Assembly: GCA_003586115.2 (NCBI GenBank)
Contig: QVOM02000025.1
Location: forward strand, 48,646,163-48,710,162
Source: Salvator merianae
Taxonomy: Eukaryota; Chordata; Lepidosauria; Squamata; Teiidae
Reading direction: 5' to 3'
Length of the DNA stretch: 64,000 bases
The notes below the pieces were generated by a model. It ran no database searches. It was not told where the DNA came from and saw only the letters and a program-made list of their open reading frames with translations. The position numbers were made by a program, and so were the translations under genes. This document shows positions 60,426 to 64,000 of the stretch, piece after piece. Every line of letters starts with the position of its first letter. The stretch's first letter is position 1.

Positions 60426-61968
60426 GTAACAGAATATAAAGGGCAGTTGAAAGCAGTAATCATATAACTGTCTAACTATCTGCAGTTTTCTCATGCCTCC
60501 CAGTCCAGATATCTGTAGACTAAACATCACTTGTTCTCAGGCATTCAGCATTCCAGCTAACCAGCAACAAGGGGAAATGCTGGATTGGTGAGAAAAGCAA
60601 GCAGGTAAGGTTGGGATTAAAAAATGTGCAAAGATGGCTGTGCAGTGCCCAACACATTGATACTTCTCTCCCATTCTATCCTTTTACCCTGACTTCAAGC
60701 CAAAAAATCCATGCTATATTGTTAGCTGAAATTAAAAGTACCTCTCAGTCTTTGGCTAAGAAAAAATAATTTTATCTAAGCTGTCGCCAATTATTTCTCC
60801 ACTCAACACATATAAACTGTTACCAAGTCTTTCTCTCTTGTCTAATGGTTTCAAGCTGAGTTGCTGCTTACCATTTGACAACTTGAAATTGTTGCCACTT
60901 GCACATTACTACTGCCACTTCATTATTTTACCACTTGTGTTGTAATAAAGTTATTTCCTGTGTGCCTTTTACATTTCCAATAAATAAACTTTGCACTAAG
61001 ATCAACCAGATGTTTCTTCCTGCTTGGGATCAGTGCCACACCATAGTCAGTAAAATCAAACTCATGGTCCTGAAGATCCTGCACATATATGGGAACGGTG
61101 CTTTACACATGCACAGAACAGTTCCTGTAACACTTCTGTACCAAGTGACACAAAATCCCAGTGCCTGTCTTGATGGTGCCTACAACTAGAATGTAAATGA
61201 AGGTTAAGTATGCTTGATTATTTGTTATTTCACCATTTTATGTTCTTTATATTCTGTTATTCCCTCATGGGACTATTATCACACTGATATCTTGCTTGTT
61301 ACTGTTCCTTCCACTGAGCGTTTTTAAATATTGAGTTACATAACCTGTTGGTTATGTTATTGAAATAGTTTTATCTATAATGAAAATAGTGAAGATGCTG
61401 ATTTTATCTTTGTACACTCAACCTATTGAGAAAGATGACTTTTGTTGAAATACATTTGGCTCAGCTATATCATCTATATGGGAACATAACCAGTCACAAT
61501 CCTGAAAAACCATCTGGAACTTCTGGCATTTTTGCTCTGTTGATTCCTGGATAAGAGAAGTTTTACTTTCAACAGTTAAAATTGGCTATATGAACTGTAA
61601 GCAACTGAAACACTGCAGCTGGAAGATTTACAGTTTCTGTGATGGTCCATGTTTTTGATCCCCTTCTTCATAACTGTATATTAGTGCTCTTCAATACTAC
61701 TTTAAATACATTGGAATATTGTTTATAGGTTTTTTTTAAAAAAAAAATGCAACAGATTACACTTATTTTGAATTAAGATTATCTTGAGACTTTCTGGTTT
61801 TTGATTAATAGGAATAAGGTCATGTTTTCATTTGCCATCAAAGGCACCCACAAAAAGTGACTTTGTCACCACATCTCCAGGTGTGGCAGCAGCAGGCATC
61901 TTGTGACAATCATGCTGCCCCATTTTCAGGCATGATCACTATCAGAAGTGTCTTTTTTGCCAGACATT
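60426..61968. other. AT-rich non-coding sequence
   Basis: Nothing recognised. Confidence 0.4.
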
Positions 61969-62326
61969 GGGCCTATTCACATTTTGGCCTAGCAAGCATT
62001 GAGAGAAGAGGCATTGTGGGCATTGTGGACCCAACTGGAGCATCACATGGGCCCATTCAGGCCCGCATGAAGGGGAAAGTCTTATTGCCTATCACGCATG
62101 CCCATGGCACTTCTTCTGGTCACCATGGCAGCAGCTGGATGCTTGCCGGCCACTGTCATGGTGAGGATCAAGCATTGTTACCGGCATTCACATGCACAAA
62201 TGCTGATAGCAGGCTTTGGGTTAGCTTTTAGACCCATAGTGCAAATGGTGTCTGCACAATAGGGTCTATTCCACCTTAGGAATGGGCTAAGTAGCCCATT
62301 CTAAGGTGGAAAATGTGAACAGGCCC
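61969..62326. mobile_element. GGGCC-terminus element with hairpin core (358 bp)
   Basis: Ends GGGCCTATTCACATTTT and AAAATGTGAACAGGCCC (one mismatch). ATT is duplicated on both sides (61966-61968 and 62327-62329). It contains the core 'CACCATGGCAGCAGCTGGAT...GCCACTGTCATGGTGAGGAT' at 62122-62168 and a right-hand stem 'CCACCTTAGGAATGGGCTAA/TAGCCCATTCTAAGGTGG' at 62270-62309. Confidence 0.85.
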
Positions 62327-62329
62327 ATT

Positions 62330-62765
62330 ATTTTATTCCTTGAATGGAGGTCATTGGAAATAATGCCTCCATACTCAGAGACGTCTTTTACAGTGGACAA
62401 TCATGACACCTCTTCCATGCCCCCGCAATGGAACTACCTTGCTGGGTAAGTGGAGATCTGGCCTAAGTACAGTGGTTGGTATTTAGACTTTACAATGTCT
62501 TCTCTTCCTAAAACCCTCTAAAAGCCTTGCTACCTTTTCCAGTTTCTGTATGTCTAAAGAAGAAAAAACTCCACAAACAATTTTGACTTTAACCATCCTG
62601 ATTGACAAAGATGTAGGGATATCCTTCTCTTCTCTGTGCTATAGTCACTTCATTACTCCAGCACATGCCAAACCTGCCACAGGTTTTATGACTGTAACAT
62701 TTTGACCCACATCATGTAGGAAACAGTAGTTAAGGGAAATGGAAAGCAGAGTTAAAAAGAAAGAG

Positions 62766-62816
<51 letters not shown>

Positions 62817-63660
62817 AAAGAAAAGAAAAAGAAAAGTTTCAAAATCTGGATTACATTCCTATATGATTTCCAATATGATTCCTATAGGATGGGACAATGA
62901 TCTCATACAGAGAGGTAGTTTTGTGACTGTACAGGTAGTAGGATTATGTTCTTTGGAGAGAAGCACTACATGTTATATATGAGGTGTTAGATGGGAACTC
63001 CAGCAAATAAATGGATAATGGATTTGTTCCACAGAGTTTGTTTCCCTTTATCCTTAGATTAGGCCATCAATCAATAAACTTCCCAAGAATGGTTGCATCT
63101 ATTGAGCCTCACTTCCTAGCATCATTTGAGAGTGGCATGGTGCAGATCACTTGATTGTCAAGAGCTTCAAAAGAAAGTTTTATTTCATTCCAGACTTTAT
63201 CTCCCCCACTTCCTGGAATGCACGGGCTTTTGGGCTATAATTCATCATTATAAGGGGAGTGGGGCTAATGGTGGTATTTACTGCAAGTTCCTGCCAGTGA
63301 CTGACACTATGGTGAAACCTAATAGTGCAGGTAGATACCATTGTGCTTATTGACTGAGGCTTATAGGAAATGTAATTTAGCAACATTGTGGAGAACCACA
63401 GGTTAGCTGTTACCAAAATAGAGATGGCACACGAATGCTTCCTCCATCAATTTCTTCAAATGAGCAGTAATGAAAGAAATGAAAACAAAACAAAACAAAA
63501 ACATATTTCTGAACATGTATTATCTTTCATCAATGGAAATCATATAATTGCCTAGCAGTGGTGGACCAAGAGGAGGAAGGCTGCTGTCCTGAGACCAGGA
63601 ATTGGAAAGGAATTTGGAAGAAGAATACTTGGCTCTCCCTGAGCATATAGCGGTGACCTA
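62330..63660. other. Non-coding sequence with one microsatellite
   Basis: No gene recognised outside the GAAA repeat. Confidence 0.4.
62755..62837. repeat. (GAAA)n microsatellite
   Basis: About fifteen GAAA units, ending in AAAAG units. Confidence 0.95.
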
Positions 63661-63670
63661 GAGGAGGAAA

Positions 63671-63768
63671 AACAAGGTCAGAAAAACAAGGTCAGAAAAA
63701 CAAGGTCAGAAAAAACAGGTCAGAAAAACAAGGTCAGAAAAACTAGGTCAGAAAAACTAGGTCAGAGA
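63671..63768 (+). repeat. 14-bp tandem array with seven AGGTCA motifs
   Basis: AGGTCA begins at 63675, 63689, 63703, 63717, 63731, 63745 and 63759, exactly 14 bp apart. The spacer is GAAAAACA or a close variant (GAAAAACT, GAAAAAAC). AGGTCA is the consensus half-site of many nuclear receptors, and here every half-site is unmutated while the spacer varies. Confidence 0.95.
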
Positions 63769-63799
63769 ACAGGGAAACGCCCTTCAGAAAACCCCTGCA

Positions 63800-63862
63800 G
63801 ATTAGCATATTTGGCCACTCCCTTCAGCTGATAAAAACAGCGGACCGCGCGCCTATCGGCAT
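63800..63862 (+). promoter_or_regulatory. Possible promoter-like block downstream of the AGGTCA array
   Basis: 'ATTAGCATAT' (63801-63810) is octamer-like, 'GATAAAAAC' (63830-63838) is TATA-like, and the following 'CGGACCGCGCGCC' (63841-63853) is locally CpG-rich. Repeats then TATA-like then GC-rich order recalls an LTR U3 region or a host promoter. No downstream coding sequence is visible before the window ends, so this is speculative. Confidence 0.25.
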
Positions 63863-64000
63863 GTGAGATATATCCTATCATAAAACCATAAAATACAAAT
63901 TTAGATTTTTTTTTCTTTTTTTTTTTCCAAAACGTAACAAGTAAGAGAACTTAAATTGTAAGGAAAAGTAAAAATAAGCTAAAACAACTGAATAATTTAA

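Noticed and set aside
63671..63768. Short regular repeats considered as a CRISPR array
   Set aside because: The period is 14 bp with low-complexity spacers, and the genome is eukaryotic; it is a tandem array.

Overview
This is repeat-dominated vertebrate nuclear DNA, most likely from a squamate reptile (lizard or snake). The evidence is the mixture of transposon families: a Bov-B/RTE LINE remnant, CR1 LINEs ending in the (ATTCTATG)n tail, several L2/CR1-L3-type LINEs ending in a 'GCCxCCCCGAG...GGGGCGGCATACAAAT' hairpin and an AATAAA-type tail, a tRNA-derived SINE, Tc1-like elements and abundant hAT and other non-autonomous DNA transposons. The species cannot be named from the sequence. I found no convincing host protein-coding exon, no rRNA or functional tRNA gene, no CRISPR array and no operon. 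Every recognisable coding segment is a transposon remnant.

Layout. 1-5.1 kb: a 20-bp minisatellite, a nested pair of DNA transposons with GGGCC...-type termini (2965-4115, with 3479-4087 inside it), a member of a related hairpin-core family, and a small hAT element (4792-5102). 7.6-8.2 kb: a second GGGCC element in reverse orientation. 10.5-12.6 kb: a hAT element, a CR1-like 3' end and a nearly complete but dead Tc1 element. 13.5-14.0 kb: a large inverted-repeat element. 15.5-19.3 kb: a near full-length L2-type LINE with endonuclease and reverse transcriptase, broken by two frameshifts. 19.8-22.0 kb: a three-deep stack (old minus-strand L2, then a tRNA SINE, then a hAT element carrying 610 consecutive T). 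22-30.5 kb: CR1, Bov-B and L2 fragments and six hAT elements, one interrupting Bov-B and one containing the 160-base assembly gap. 31.8-47.7 kb: palindromic elements, a 114-bp AT palindrome, a second Tc1-type relic, CR1 and L2 fragments, and an orphan hAT end followed by a CpG-rich segment. 49.8-52.7 kb: a 929-bp hAT element made largely of chained hairpins, then a GGGCC element split by a CR1 insertion. 58.6-60.4 kb: a Ty3/gypsy-type gag fragment on the minus strand, a long poly-T and an L2 tail. 62-64 kb: another GGGCC-end element, and at 63675-63764 seven exact AGGTCA motifs at a strict 14-bp period.

The genes do not form a pathway. What the window records is a history of insertion: terminal inverted repeats plus target duplications (8 bp for hAT, 3 bp for the GGGCC elements, TA for Tc1) allow relative dating of the layers. 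The most unusual structures are the hAT family whose ends are conserved while the interiors differ between subtypes and carry chained palindromes, and the AGGTCA array near the right edge.
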